NCBI GenBank assembly: GCA_002717725.1
Contig: PBBT01000009.1
Span: forward strand, 1-5,666
DNA length: 5,666 nt
Reading direction: 5' to 3'
DNA from: Chloroflexota bacterium
GTDB taxonomy: Bacteria > Chloroflexota > Dehalococcoidia > SAR202 > UBA6927
The position numbers and the translations under genes were made by a program. A model generated the notes under the pieces. The model saw only the letters and a program-made list of their open reading frames with translations, searched no databases and had not been told where the DNA came from. Within the stretch, counting starts at the first letter, position 1, and each line of letters begins with the position of its first letter. Positions 1 through 5,666 of this stretch are shown in pieces.

Positions 1-2
1 AT

Positions 3-1016
3 TTTAACGCCGTTAACCAAAACAAACTTGGAATGACTCTAGACTTGGAGGCAAAAGAAGGTCGAGAAAAATTTTTAGACTTAGTCAGAATTTCCGATAT
101 TGTTGTTGAAAATTTCTCATTAAGAGTCTTAAAAAACTTAAATCTCGAATTCCAAACTCTTCTAAATGTAAACCCTTCTCTCATAATGCTTCGAATGCCT
201 GGCTATGGAACATTTGGTGAGTATTCTTTGTTCCCTGCTAATGGATCATGTATTGAATTAATGACCGGAATTCCATCTCTTTTGAACTATTCTCCTGAGC
301 TATCCTCCATAATGCATACTGACGTAATTGCTGGAAATCTTGGACTAGCAGCTATATTAACAGGATTGTTTTCAAAGTCGCATTCTGGAAAAGGGCAGTT
401 AATCGATTTATCGCAACAAGAAACAGCATTATCATTTTTTGGAGACCTGTTAAGTGTTGGTGACCCTCAACAATTAATAGAAAATGGTAGTCCTGAAATG
501 TCACCCCACGGAGCATTCAAGTGTGCTGGAAACAACTCGTGGATAGCAATAGCAATCAGAAATGAGGAAGACTGGCAAACATTTTGTCATGTCACAGAAA
601 ACAGAGCTTGGCTGAAAAGGAAAGAGTTTTCTAACCTAATCAACCGTCTTCAAAACAAGGTTTTATTACATGAAGCCATCAACAATTGGTCAAAAAAACT
701 AGAAGCAGACGAAATTGAAACATTATTGCAATCAGCATCAATTCCTGCCATAAAAATTGCATCTATTAGTGATCTCAAAGAAAATTTTCACTTAAAATAT
801 CGAAGTGTATTCAAGGAAATTTCTCGTAATCAAGAAGAAAAAGATTATTTCATAAATACTCCATTCATCGTTAACAATCATAGGATTATAAATTCCCAAA
901 AATCTCCTGAATTTGGACAACACAACTATCACATTCTTACTTCAATTCTAGGGCTTAATGAGCATGAAATTGAAATTCTGTATACCAATCAAATCACAGG
1001 GAATCATATAAAGTAA
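3..1016 (+). CDS. CaiB/BaiF family III CoA transferase, 5'-truncated by window edge
   Basis: Family III CoA transferases move CoA between carboxylic acids in the cytoplasm. The reading frame is open from the first complete codon at base 3, and the residues before the first ATG (33) already read FNAVNQNKLG, the family segment that leads into TLDL. ATG33 is therefore an internal Met and the real start lies left of the window; about 60-70 N-terminal residues are missing if length is typical. In the 337 visible residues I see VVENF (34-38), the glycine loop GYGTFGE (67-73), HTDVIAG with the probable catalytic Asp107 (codon 321-323), GKGQLIDLSQQE (129-140), and SPHGAFKCAG followed by WIAIAI, typical of the C-terminal part. 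It could also be the second half of a tandem double-domain CoA transferase. The thiolase follows 51 bases later, which suggests acyl-CoA catabolism. Substrate unknown. Confidence 0.9.
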   Translation, partial: FNAVNQNKLGMTLDLEAKEGREKFLDLVRISDIVVENFSLRVLKNLNLEFQTLLNVNPSLIMLRMPGYGTFGEYSLFPANGSCIELMTGIPSLLNYSPELSSIMHTDVIAGNLGLAAILTGLFSKSHSGKGQLIDLSQQETALSFFGDLLSVGDPQQLIENGSPEMSPHGAFKCAGNNSWIAIAIRNEEDWQTFCHVTENRAWLKRKEFSNLINRLQNKVLLHEAINNWSKKLEADEIETLLQSASIPAIKIASISDLKENFHLKYRSVFKEISRNQEEKDYFINTPFIVNNHRIINSQKSPEFGQHNYHILTSILGLNEHEIEILYTNQITGNHIK

Positions 1017-1057
1017 AATCGTTTCGTATATACTATCTATCAATCCATAAACAAATT

Positions 1058-1062
1058 AGGAG
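1058..1062 (+). promoter_or_regulatory. Shine-Dalgarno site of the thiolase gene
   Basis: AGGAG lies 5 bases before the ATG at 1068, in the 51-base gap after the CoA transferase stop. It fixes the thiolase start. The rest of the gap (1017-1057) is AT-rich and shows no convincing -35/-10 pair. Confidence 0.85.
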
Positions 1063-1067
1063 AAACC

Positions 1068-2264
1068 ATGCACGATTCCGATATTGTAATCATTAACGGT
1101 GCCAGAACACCAATAGGTAGATTCGGAGGATCACTTAAAGACTTAACAGTAATTGATTTAGCAGTTACAGCTATGACTGCAGCTATGGAGAACAGTAAAA
1201 TTTATCCAGATCAAATTAATGAAGTAATTATGGGACACTCGAGACAAGCCGGATGCGGGCCAAATGCACCTAGAATAGCATCTGTGAAATCAGGTATCCC
1301 TGATACTGTTCCTGCATATGGAATCCAAATGGCATGCATAGCGGGGATGAAATCAATTATGCTAGCGGCAGACAGTATAAGACTCGGAAGATCAGATATT
1401 GTCTTAGCTGGCGGTATGGAACATCATAGCAGCGTACCATATCTTGCAGTGAATCAAAGGTGGGGATCAAAAGTCGGTGATGTGAATTTAGTTGATGCAA
1501 TGTTCAGTGATGGATACAAATGTGGAATTGAAGGAAAGTTAATGGGTGATCTAACTGATGATCTTGCCCTGAAATATGAAATCGCTAGAACAGACCAAGA
1601 ACTGTTTTCTCTAGATAGCCAAATGAAATATCAACAAGCAAAACAAAGTGGATTCTACAAAAATGTTATAGCTCCAATCGAAATTAAAAAATCTAGAGGA
1701 AATACAATAATTATCGATGAAGATGAATGCCCACGAGAGGATACCTCTCTTGAGGGATTAGCAAAACTCAGGCCATCATTTAACAAGACTGGAACTATTA
1801 CGGCTGGCACTTCTCCTCCAATATCAGATGCTGCATGCTGCGTAATTGTAACTTCTTACAAAAAGGCCAAAGAATTAAACTTAAGACCTCTAGGCACAAT
1901 CAAGTCATATGAAATGTCGGCAGTAGAAGCCAAATCCTTTGGTCTAGGACCAATTGAAGCATTCAAAAATGCTGTTACTTCTGCAGATCTAGCACTTGAG
2001 GATATTAAATTAATTGAAATTAATGAAGCATTTGCAGCTCAGGTGATAGCTCTAAGTAAAGAACTAGACATTGATACTGACAGACTCAATGTCAATGGCG
2101 GATCAGTTGCTATGGGACATCCTACAGGAATGTCTGGTGCGAGACTGCCATTAGAATTACTACATGCTTTAAATGACTATGAAAAGCAATTTGGTATAGC
2201 AGGGATTTGTGGCAATGGTGGTCATGGAGCAGCAATGGTTCTAGAAAGATTTTCATCCAATTAA
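1068..2264 (+). CDS. Thiolase (acetyl-CoA C-acyltransferase-like)
   Basis: Thiolases cleave 3-ketoacyl-CoA with free CoA, or run the reverse condensation, in the cytoplasm. The 398-residue length is normal for the family. The N-terminal half opens with INGARTPIGRFGGSL (10-24). Nucleophile Cys90 sits in IQMACIAGMKS, followed by AGGMEHHSSVPY. The C-terminal half has EINEAFAAQ with Asn319, NVNGGSVAMGHP with His351, and GICGNGGHGAAMVLE with Cys381, so the full Cys/Asn/His/Cys set is present and the enzyme should be active. Two things are unusual. The usual CGSG after the nucleophile is CIAG, and the CoA-contact loop normally written TAGNASGINDGAA reads TAGTSPPISDAAC (245-257), closer to the loop of FadI/trifunctional-beta thiolases, although those carry HEAF rather than NEAF. 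The gene lies between a CoA transferase and an enolase-superfamily gene on the same strand. The exact substrate is not predictable. Confidence 0.93.
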   Translation: MHDSDIVIINGARTPIGRFGGSLKDLTVIDLAVTAMTAAMENSKIYPDQINEVIMGHSRQAGCGPNAPRIASVKSGIPDTVPAYGIQMACIAGMKSIMLAADSIRLGRSDIVLAGGMEHHSSVPYLAVNQRWGSKVGDVNLVDAMFSDGYKCGIEGKLMGDLTDDLALKYEIARTDQELFSLDSQMKYQQAKQSGFYKNVIAPIEIKKSRGNTIIIDEDECPREDTSLEGLAKLRPSFNKTGTITAGTSPPISDAACCVIVTSYKKAKELNLRPLGTIKSYEMSAVEAKSFGLGPIEAFKNAVTSADLALEDIKLIEINEAFAAQVIALSKELDIDTDRLNVNGGSVAMGHPTGMSGARLPLELLHALNDYEKQFGIAGICGNGGHGAAMVLERFSSN

Positions 2265-2285
2265 TGATTCTTGTGTAATTAAAGT

Positions 2286-2290
2286 GAGGA
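2286..2290 (+). promoter_or_regulatory. Shine-Dalgarno site of the enolase-superfamily gene
   Basis: GAGGA lies 3 bases before the ATG at 2294, inside the 29-base gap after the thiolase stop. The spacing is short but the match is clear, and no competing start lies nearby. The small gap supports co-transcription with the thiolase. Confidence 0.7.
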
Positions 2291-2293
2291 AAT

Positions 2294-3481
2294 ATGAAAG
2301 TAAAAAAAATTGAAACATTAGTTGTTAAAAATGAGCCTATACATCGTTTTGAAAATGACCCTCCAAAATATGTTGGTGGAAGATACTTACTATTTGTTTT
2401 GGTTGAAACAACTGATGGAATTATTGGGTTGGGAGAACGACCCACAGGCGGTGTAATACCAAACTCTGAAGACTTGAAATCACATGTCGAAATAATTCAT
2501 GAAATCTCTAGAAAATACCTCATTGGCCAAAACCCTTTCAATATAGAAAGTTTTTGGCTCAAGGCATTTGCTGAAAGACACGATTTAAGACATCCTAGCC
2601 TCTATTCCACTCCTGCGATCAGTGCACTTGAAATCGCATGTTGGGACATAATAGGAAAATCTACTAATCAGCCGATTTATAATTTACTAGGTGGTCAATA
2701 TCATGAAACACTCAAATCATATGCCTATATGCCCTCACCTAGTGTAGGTTTTTCTGAAAATCCTGAACTAGCTGGAGAAATAGCACTTCAATTAGTAGAA
2801 AGTGGTAATTCTGCATGCAAAATTGATCCTTTTCCACCCGGCTTCCCATCACCCCGCAATGTTTCATTATCAGAAATCAATGCAGCTAGAAGAATTTTCG
2901 AAAGTATTAGAAATGCTGTTGGAGATAAACTTGAGGTCGGAATTGGAACGCACGGTCAAATGACAACTTATAGTGCAATTAGAGTTGCCAAAGCCTTAGA
3001 AGAATATAGTCCTTTATGGTTTGAAGAACCCGTACATCCAGAAAATGTCACTGAAATGGCTAGAATCGCTTCGCACACCAGTATTCCAATAGCTACAGGT
3101 GAGAGACTTGCTACAAAGTTTGAGTTTTCAGAAGTTCTAAAGCAACAAGCTGCTCAAATAATCCAATTAGATGTGGGGCAATGCGGAGGAATACTAGAAT
3201 CTAAAAAAATTGCTGGAATTGCCGAAACACATTATGCCCTAATTGCGCCTCATATGTATTGTGGACCTATTGCAGCATCTGCAGCAATTCAGTTAGATAC
3301 ATGTACACCAAATTTTTTGATCCAAGAAGCAAATCAATCACCATTACATGAACGAATATTTACGGAACCTTTAGGCTTTAAAGATGGTCACATTGTACCT
3401 TCATCTAAACCCGGATTAGGAATTGAACTCAACATGGAAGAACTTAAAACTCGTGTAATTGATCATCAAATTTCAAATTAA
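2294..3481 (+). CDS. Mandelate racemase/enolase-superfamily protein, galactonate-dehydratase-like
   Basis: Members abstract the proton alpha to a carboxylate, stabilise an enolate on Mg2+, and racemise or dehydrate sugar acids and related compounds. The 395 residues show the alpha+beta capping domain (about 1-135, ending in the TPAISALEIACWD and PIYNLLGG motifs) and a TIM barrel (about 140-375). Barrel residues are Lys176 and Asp178 in CKID, His220 in THGQ, Glu244 in WFEEP, Glu270 in TGER, Asp293 in QLDV, and His320 in APHMYCGP. Spacings 218-244-270-293-320 match mandelate racemase 195-221-247-270-297 exactly, and THGQ aligns with the D-x-H-G of E. coli DgoD (Asp183, His185). The odd point is Gly218 (GGA, 2945-2947) where the first metal-ligand Asp is expected. 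The rest of the site is intact, so this may be a subfamily with altered metal binding or chemistry rather than a dead gene. Its stop shares TTAA with the convergent oxidoreductase. Subgroup is fairly sure; substrate unknown. Confidence 0.92.
   Translation: MKVKKIETLVVKNEPIHRFENDPPKYVGGRYLLFVLVETTDGIIGLGERPTGGVIPNSEDLKSHVEIIHEISRKYLIGQNPFNIESFWLKAFAERHDLRHPSLYSTPAISALEIACWDIIGKSTNQPIYNLLGGQYHETLKSYAYMPSPSVGFSENPELAGEIALQLVESGNSACKIDPFPPGFPSPRNVSLSEINAARRIFESIRNAVGDKLEVGIGTHGQMTTYSAIRVAKALEEYSPLWFEEPVHPENVTEMARIASHTSIPIATGERLATKFEFSEVLKQQAAQIIQLDVGQCGGILESKKIAGIAETHYALIAPHMYCGPIAASAAIQLDTCTPNFLIQEANQSPLHERIFTEPLGFKDGHIVPSSKPGLGIELNMEELKTRVIDHQISN
3478..3481. other. Overlapping convergent stop codons in one TTAA
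   Basis: TAA at 3479-3481 ends the plus-strand enolase-family gene, and TAA read on the minus strand from 3480 to 3478 ends the old yellow enzyme. The self-complementary TTAA therefore serves both stops, and the two operons have no intergenic space. I see no GC-rich hairpin with a T-run on either side of this junction. Confidence 0.95.
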
Positions 3482-4551
3482 TTCCTAGATCTAATATACT
3501 GCAAAGGCCAAATACTATCCTGTTGGTCTAAAATAACTTGTGCTTGCATTGGCCAATACGGATTTCGTAATAGTTCTCTTCCTAAAAATATCACATCTGA
3601 TTCACCATTCTTTAGAATCTGTTCAGACTGAACTGGTTCAGTAATCAAACCAACTGATCCAGTCATTATAGAAGCTGAATTACGAATGACACTAGCAAAT
3701 GGAACTTGATAGCCTGGATATGAATCAATTATTTGGTCATTAGAGTTACCTCCAGAAGAACAATCAATCATATCTACTCCAAAGGCCTTCAAAATCTTTG
3801 CGAATTCTATTGAATCTTTAATGTCCCAACCTCCATCAACATACTCATTGGCAGAAATCCTGACAATCAATGGCATTGATTCTGGGATTTTCTTTCTAAT
3901 AGTTTCGACTATTTCAAGAGGAAATTTACAGCGTCTCTGAAAACTGCCTCCATATTCATCATTACGAAGATTTGACGTAGGTGATAAAAATTGGTTTATA
4001 AGATATCCATGAGCGAAATGTAATTCCAAAACTTTAAATCCAGCATTGACTGAAAGCAATGCTGATTCTCCAAAAGCGGAAATAATAGTATCAATATCTT
4101 CTAAAGACATCTCATTAGGAACTAATGAGTCCGCATCAAATGCAATTGGACTTGGAGCAAAAGTTTCCCAACCATCTTCTTCAGGAAGTAACATTTCACG
4201 ATTTTTCCATGGTCTATCATGTGAAGCCTTTCGACCAGCATGAGCTAACTGAATTGCAGGTGTAGCTCCTTGGGAAGTAATAAAATTCGTAATTCGTTCA
4301 AATTTTTCAGCTTGTTTATTAGACCAAATACCCAAATCATAAGGGGAAATCCTACCTTCAGGAGAAACAGAAGATGCCTCAGCCATCACCAGTCCTGCAC
4401 CACCAACTGCCCTTGTGCCCAAATGTACGAAATGCCAATCTGAAGGAACTCCATCCATATTATCTACTGAGTACTGACACATAGGAGATACAAAAATTCT
4501 ATTACGTATTATTTCTCCACGAATTGTAATTGGAGTAAATAAATTGCTCAT
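3478..4551 (-). CDS. Old yellow enzyme family NADH:flavin oxidoreductase, YqjM/NamA type
   Basis: FMN-dependent ene-reductases of this class reduce activated C=C bonds of alpha,beta-unsaturated carbonyl compounds with NAD(P)H. I place the start at ATG 4551, giving 357 residues: AGGAG lies 7 bases upstream of it, whereas the in-frame GTG at 4557 is only one base from that site. The TIM barrel carries class hallmarks: SPMCQYS with Cys25 and Tyr27 (flavin-tuning pair, YqjM Cys26/Tyr28), QLAHAGR with Gln101, HFAHGYLINQFLSP with substrate-binding His178/His181 and Tyr183, NLRNDEYGGS, VRIS with Arg231, the phosphate-binding TGSVG segment, and GRELLRNPYW near the C-terminus. Length is slightly above YqjM (338). 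All key residues are present, so it should be functional. It is last in a minus-strand operon, 18 bases after the cupin, and its stop overlaps that of the convergent enolase-family gene. The natural substrate cannot be told. Confidence 0.95.
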   Translation of the reverse strand: MSNLFTPITIRGEIIRNRIFVSPMCQYSVDNMDGVPSDWHFVHLGTRAVGGAGLVMAEASSVSPEGRISPYDLGIWSNKQAEKFERITNFITSQGATPAIQLAHAGRKASHDRPWKNREMLLPEEDGWETFAPSPIAFDADSLVPNEMSLEDIDTIISAFGESALLSVNAGFKVLELHFAHGYLINQFLSPTSNLRNDEYGGSFQRRCKFPLEIVETIRKKIPESMPLIVRISANEYVDGGWDIKDSIEFAKILKAFGVDMIDCSSGGNSNDQIIDSYPGYQVPFASVIRNSASIMTGSVGLITEPVQSEQILKNGESDVIFLGRELLRNPYWPMQAQVILDQQDSIWPLQYIRSRN

Positions 4552-4558
4552 TATCACT

Positions 4559-4563
4559 CTCCT
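4559..4563 (-). promoter_or_regulatory. Shine-Dalgarno site deciding the old yellow enzyme start
   Basis: On the minus strand AGGAG (4563 to 4559) stands 7 bases before ATG 4551. The earlier in-frame GTG at 4557 is almost adjacent to it, so ATG 4551 is the likely start. The site lies in the 18-base gap after the cupin stop. Confidence 0.85.
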
Positions 4564-4569
4564 ACGAAA

Positions 4570-4887
4570 TTATTCTACTGGAATAGCAATCGAAATTCTC
4601 TCTGAATCCCCAATAACTCTGGTTGTATGACCTTGTCCTGAAATATCTTCAGCAAGCATAATATCTCCGACACCTAAATGGAATTTCGTTCCATCTCCTA
4701 GACCAATCTCGACTTTCCCTGCCAATGTGACAATAAATTGTCGACGTGGTGCTACATGCCAATCCATAAAATTACCTGCTTCATGCTTCCTAAACACAAT
4801 TGAACTGGCGTCCATTGCTTCAGGAGGTGAATAACCCACTTCCATACGTGATCTCCCATCATCACCAGAATATAATCTATAAAACAT
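4570..4887 (-). CDS. Small single-domain cupin protein
   Basis: This is a 105-residue protein beginning MFYRLYSGDDG; the start at 4887 is chosen because AGGAGG lies 4 bases upstream, whereas the longer frame uses a TTG at 4914 that would overlap the upstream gene and translate the ribosome site itself. The fold is indicated by DWHVAPRRQFIVTLAGKVE (42-60), then a glycine turn, GVGDIMLAED (72-81) and GQGHTTRVIG (84-93), the two conserved strands of a cupin barrel. Compared with the classical motif G(X)5HXH(X)3-4E(X)6G, the first His (His44) and the Gly57 are kept, but the second His is Ala46 and the Glu is Gln50. His87 matches the motif 2 His. I recall WHxAPRRQ with GHxTR as a conserved subfamily pattern of unknown function. 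It sits between a beta-propeller gene and an old yellow enzyme; an enzymatic or ligand-binding accessory role is possible. No signal peptide. Confidence 0.82.
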   Translation of the reverse strand: MFYRLYSGDDGRSRMEVGYSPPEAMDASSIVFRKHEAGNFMDWHVAPRRQFIVTLAGKVEIGLGDGTKFHLGVGDIMLAEDISGQGHTTRVIGDSERISIAIPVE

Positions 4888-4891
4888 TTTT

Positions 4892-4897
4892 CCTCCT
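4892..4897 (-). promoter_or_regulatory. Shine-Dalgarno site deciding the cupin start
   Basis: A perfect AGGAGG (4897 to 4892 on the minus strand) is followed by four A and then ATG 4887. It lies in the 14-base gap after the propeller gene stop, and it argues against the upstream TTG at 4914. Confidence 0.88.
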
Positions 4898-4901
4898 ATT
4901 T

Positions 4902-5666
4902 TTATCGTGTCCAAACACCAAAAGTACCTCTATCAATTTTTTGAGCATAATTAGGACTACTTATTTCAACTTGGTATACATGCACTTCTTCATCACTAGG
5001 TAGTGGAGTTCTTTCAGATTCATAGCCTAACAAACCCGAAAAAATTATTCTTTCCCCGTCTGCAGACCAAGGGGAATGTGACATAGAATATTGATCAAAA
5101 AACATATATGAAATTAATTGCATCTGACTAGGCTTGAAGTCCGGCAAATATATGATATTTCCATTAAAATCACATACACTAAACCTAAGAGATCCATATC
5201 CATTCTCTGACAATGTGACATAACAAATTCGGTCTCCTTTGGGTGACCAAAACATACATAATAATGGATCAGATATAAGAACTTCTTTTGAAAATCCATT
5301 AGTATCAATTATAGATGTATTATTATAATATCCCCTATCGTTATCTAGATTTTCTGCCAAAGCAAAATACCTCCCAGAAGGGTCCCAGATAAAAGTAGCA
5401 GATCCATCAACATCCATGACATTTGAAAATTGTCCCTCATAATCTACCAATCCTATTCTCTGTTTATCATTTTCGTAATCAATACCTAACAGACAATAAT
5501 CATTGACAGGGGACCACATGGGGCACATACAAAGTGAAGAATCTCCATCAAGTTTCACTACATCACCATTACTAACATTAGCTAAATAATATGAATCCGA
5601 TACATGTGCCATCAAATAATTAGAATCCGCAGACCAAGAAAAATATATTGGCGCTCCATCAATTAT
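4902..5666 (-). CDS. PD40/TolB-like beta-propeller protein, 5'-truncated by window edge
   Basis: The frame stays open to the right edge, where IIDGAPIYFSWSADSNYL precedes the first in-window start codons (TTG 5615, ATG 5612), so the true start is outside and those codons are internal. The 254 visible residues contain a recurring blade signature of aromatic or hydrophobic residues, W, S/D, x, x, G/N and a hydrophobic strand: FSWSADSNY (9-17), MWSPVNDY (50-57), IWDPSGRY (93-100), FWSPKGDR (139-146) and PWSADGER (199-206), plus a terminal GVWTR. Spacing of 40-60 residues fits about five propeller blades of WD40-like PD40 type. FFDQYSMSHSPWSADG (189-204) looks like a family-specific motif. Such proteins usually bind other proteins or ligands; enzymatic residues are not evident. 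The visible part lacks membrane segments, but an N-terminal signal peptide could lie outside. It is upstream of the cupin by 14 bases. Function unknown. Confidence 0.8.
   Translation of the reverse strand: MIDGAPIYFSWSADSNYLMAHVSDSYYLANVSNGDVVKLDGDSSLCMCPMWSPVNDYCLLGIDYENDKQRIGLVDYEGQFSNVMDVDGSATFIWDPSGRYFALAENLDNDRGYYNNTSIIDTNGFSKEVLISDPLLCMFWSPKGDRICYVTLSENGYGSLRFSVCDFNGNIIYLPDFKPSQMQLISYMFFDQYSMSHSPWSADGERIIFSGLLGYESERTPLPSDEEVHVYQVEISSPNYAQKIDRGTFGVWTR

Noticed and set aside
1006..1034. Possible promoter with TATACT at 1029-1034 before the thiolase
   Set aside because: There is no recognisable -35 element at the right distance and the gap is AT-rich by composition, so the hexamer is expected by chance.
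2122..2445. Minus-strand open frame of 107 codons across the thiolase/enolase junction
   Set aside because: It lies antisense over two well-recognised genes and its product has no recognisable domain.
3486..3493. Palindrome TAGATCTA just past the shared stops
   Set aside because: Only 8 bases, no loop, no following T-run, and inside the C-terminal codons of the old yellow enzyme.
3548..3557. Perfect 10-base palindrome ATTGGCCAAT near the operon junction
   Set aside because: It has no loop and no T-run, lies in the coding sequence of the old yellow enzyme (YWPMQ region), and is explained by the protein; not a terminator.
4046..4243. Plus-strand open frame of 65 codons
   Set aside because: Antisense shadow inside the old yellow enzyme; no ribosome site and a low-complexity product.
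4888..4914. Nine-residue N-terminal extension of the cupin starting at TTG 4914
   Set aside because: Its codons include the AGGAGG ribosome site itself, it begins with a rare start codon, and it overlaps the end of the upstream gene.
4800..5003. Plus-strand open frame of 67 codons
   Set aside because: Runs antisense over the cupin and propeller genes, both of which have better evidence.
5114..5308. Minus-strand open frame of 64 codons inside the propeller gene
   Set aside because: Same strand but another frame of the propeller, whose repeated W-S blades continue unbroken through this stretch.

Overview
This AT-rich window (about one third G+C by eye) is almost entirely coding. It holds six genes in two blocks that converge in the middle, each block tightly packed and with clear AGGAG-type Shine-Dalgarno sites in front of every start that lies inside the window. 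The gene content is free-living, catabolic and bacterial: a CaiB/BaiF-type CoA transferase, a thiolase, a mandelate racemase/enolase-superfamily enzyme, an old yellow enzyme, a small cupin and a PD40/TolB-like beta-propeller. Together with the low G+C, this mix fits marine Chloroflexota of the SAR202 type, which are known for expanded enolase-superfamily and oxidoreductase families. That placement is an inference from gene content only; other AT-rich heterotrophs are possible.

Left block, plus strand: a 5'-truncated family III CoA transferase (3-1016), a thiolase (1068-2264) and an enolase-superfamily protein resembling galactonate dehydratase (2294-3481). The gaps are 51 and 29 bases, so these are probably co-transcribed. 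A plausible joint role is degradation of an organic acid: the CoA transferase activates or exchanges the CoA thioester, the thiolase cleaves a 3-ketoacyl-CoA, and the enolase-family enzyme acts on a carboxylate substrate by abstracting the alpha proton. The substrate cannot be read from the sequence.

Right block, minus strand, transcribed right to left: a beta-propeller protein whose 5' end lies beyond the right edge (4902-5666), a 105-residue cupin (4570-4887) and a YqjM-type old yellow enzyme (3478-4551). The gaps are 14 and 18 bases, again operon-like. For the cupin and the old yellow enzyme the Shine-Dalgarno positions argue for starts downstream of the longest open frames.

The two blocks meet tail to tail so closely that the stop codons of the enolase-family gene and the old yellow enzyme share one TTAA tetranucleotide (3478-3481), leaving no intergenic space for a terminator. 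The most notable protein-level observation is that the enolase-family enzyme has Gly218 where the first metal-binding Asp is expected, while all other catalytic and metal positions are kept at the exact family spacing. There is no non-coding stretch longer than 51 bases, and I see no RNA gene, mobile element, CRISPR array or obvious new system.
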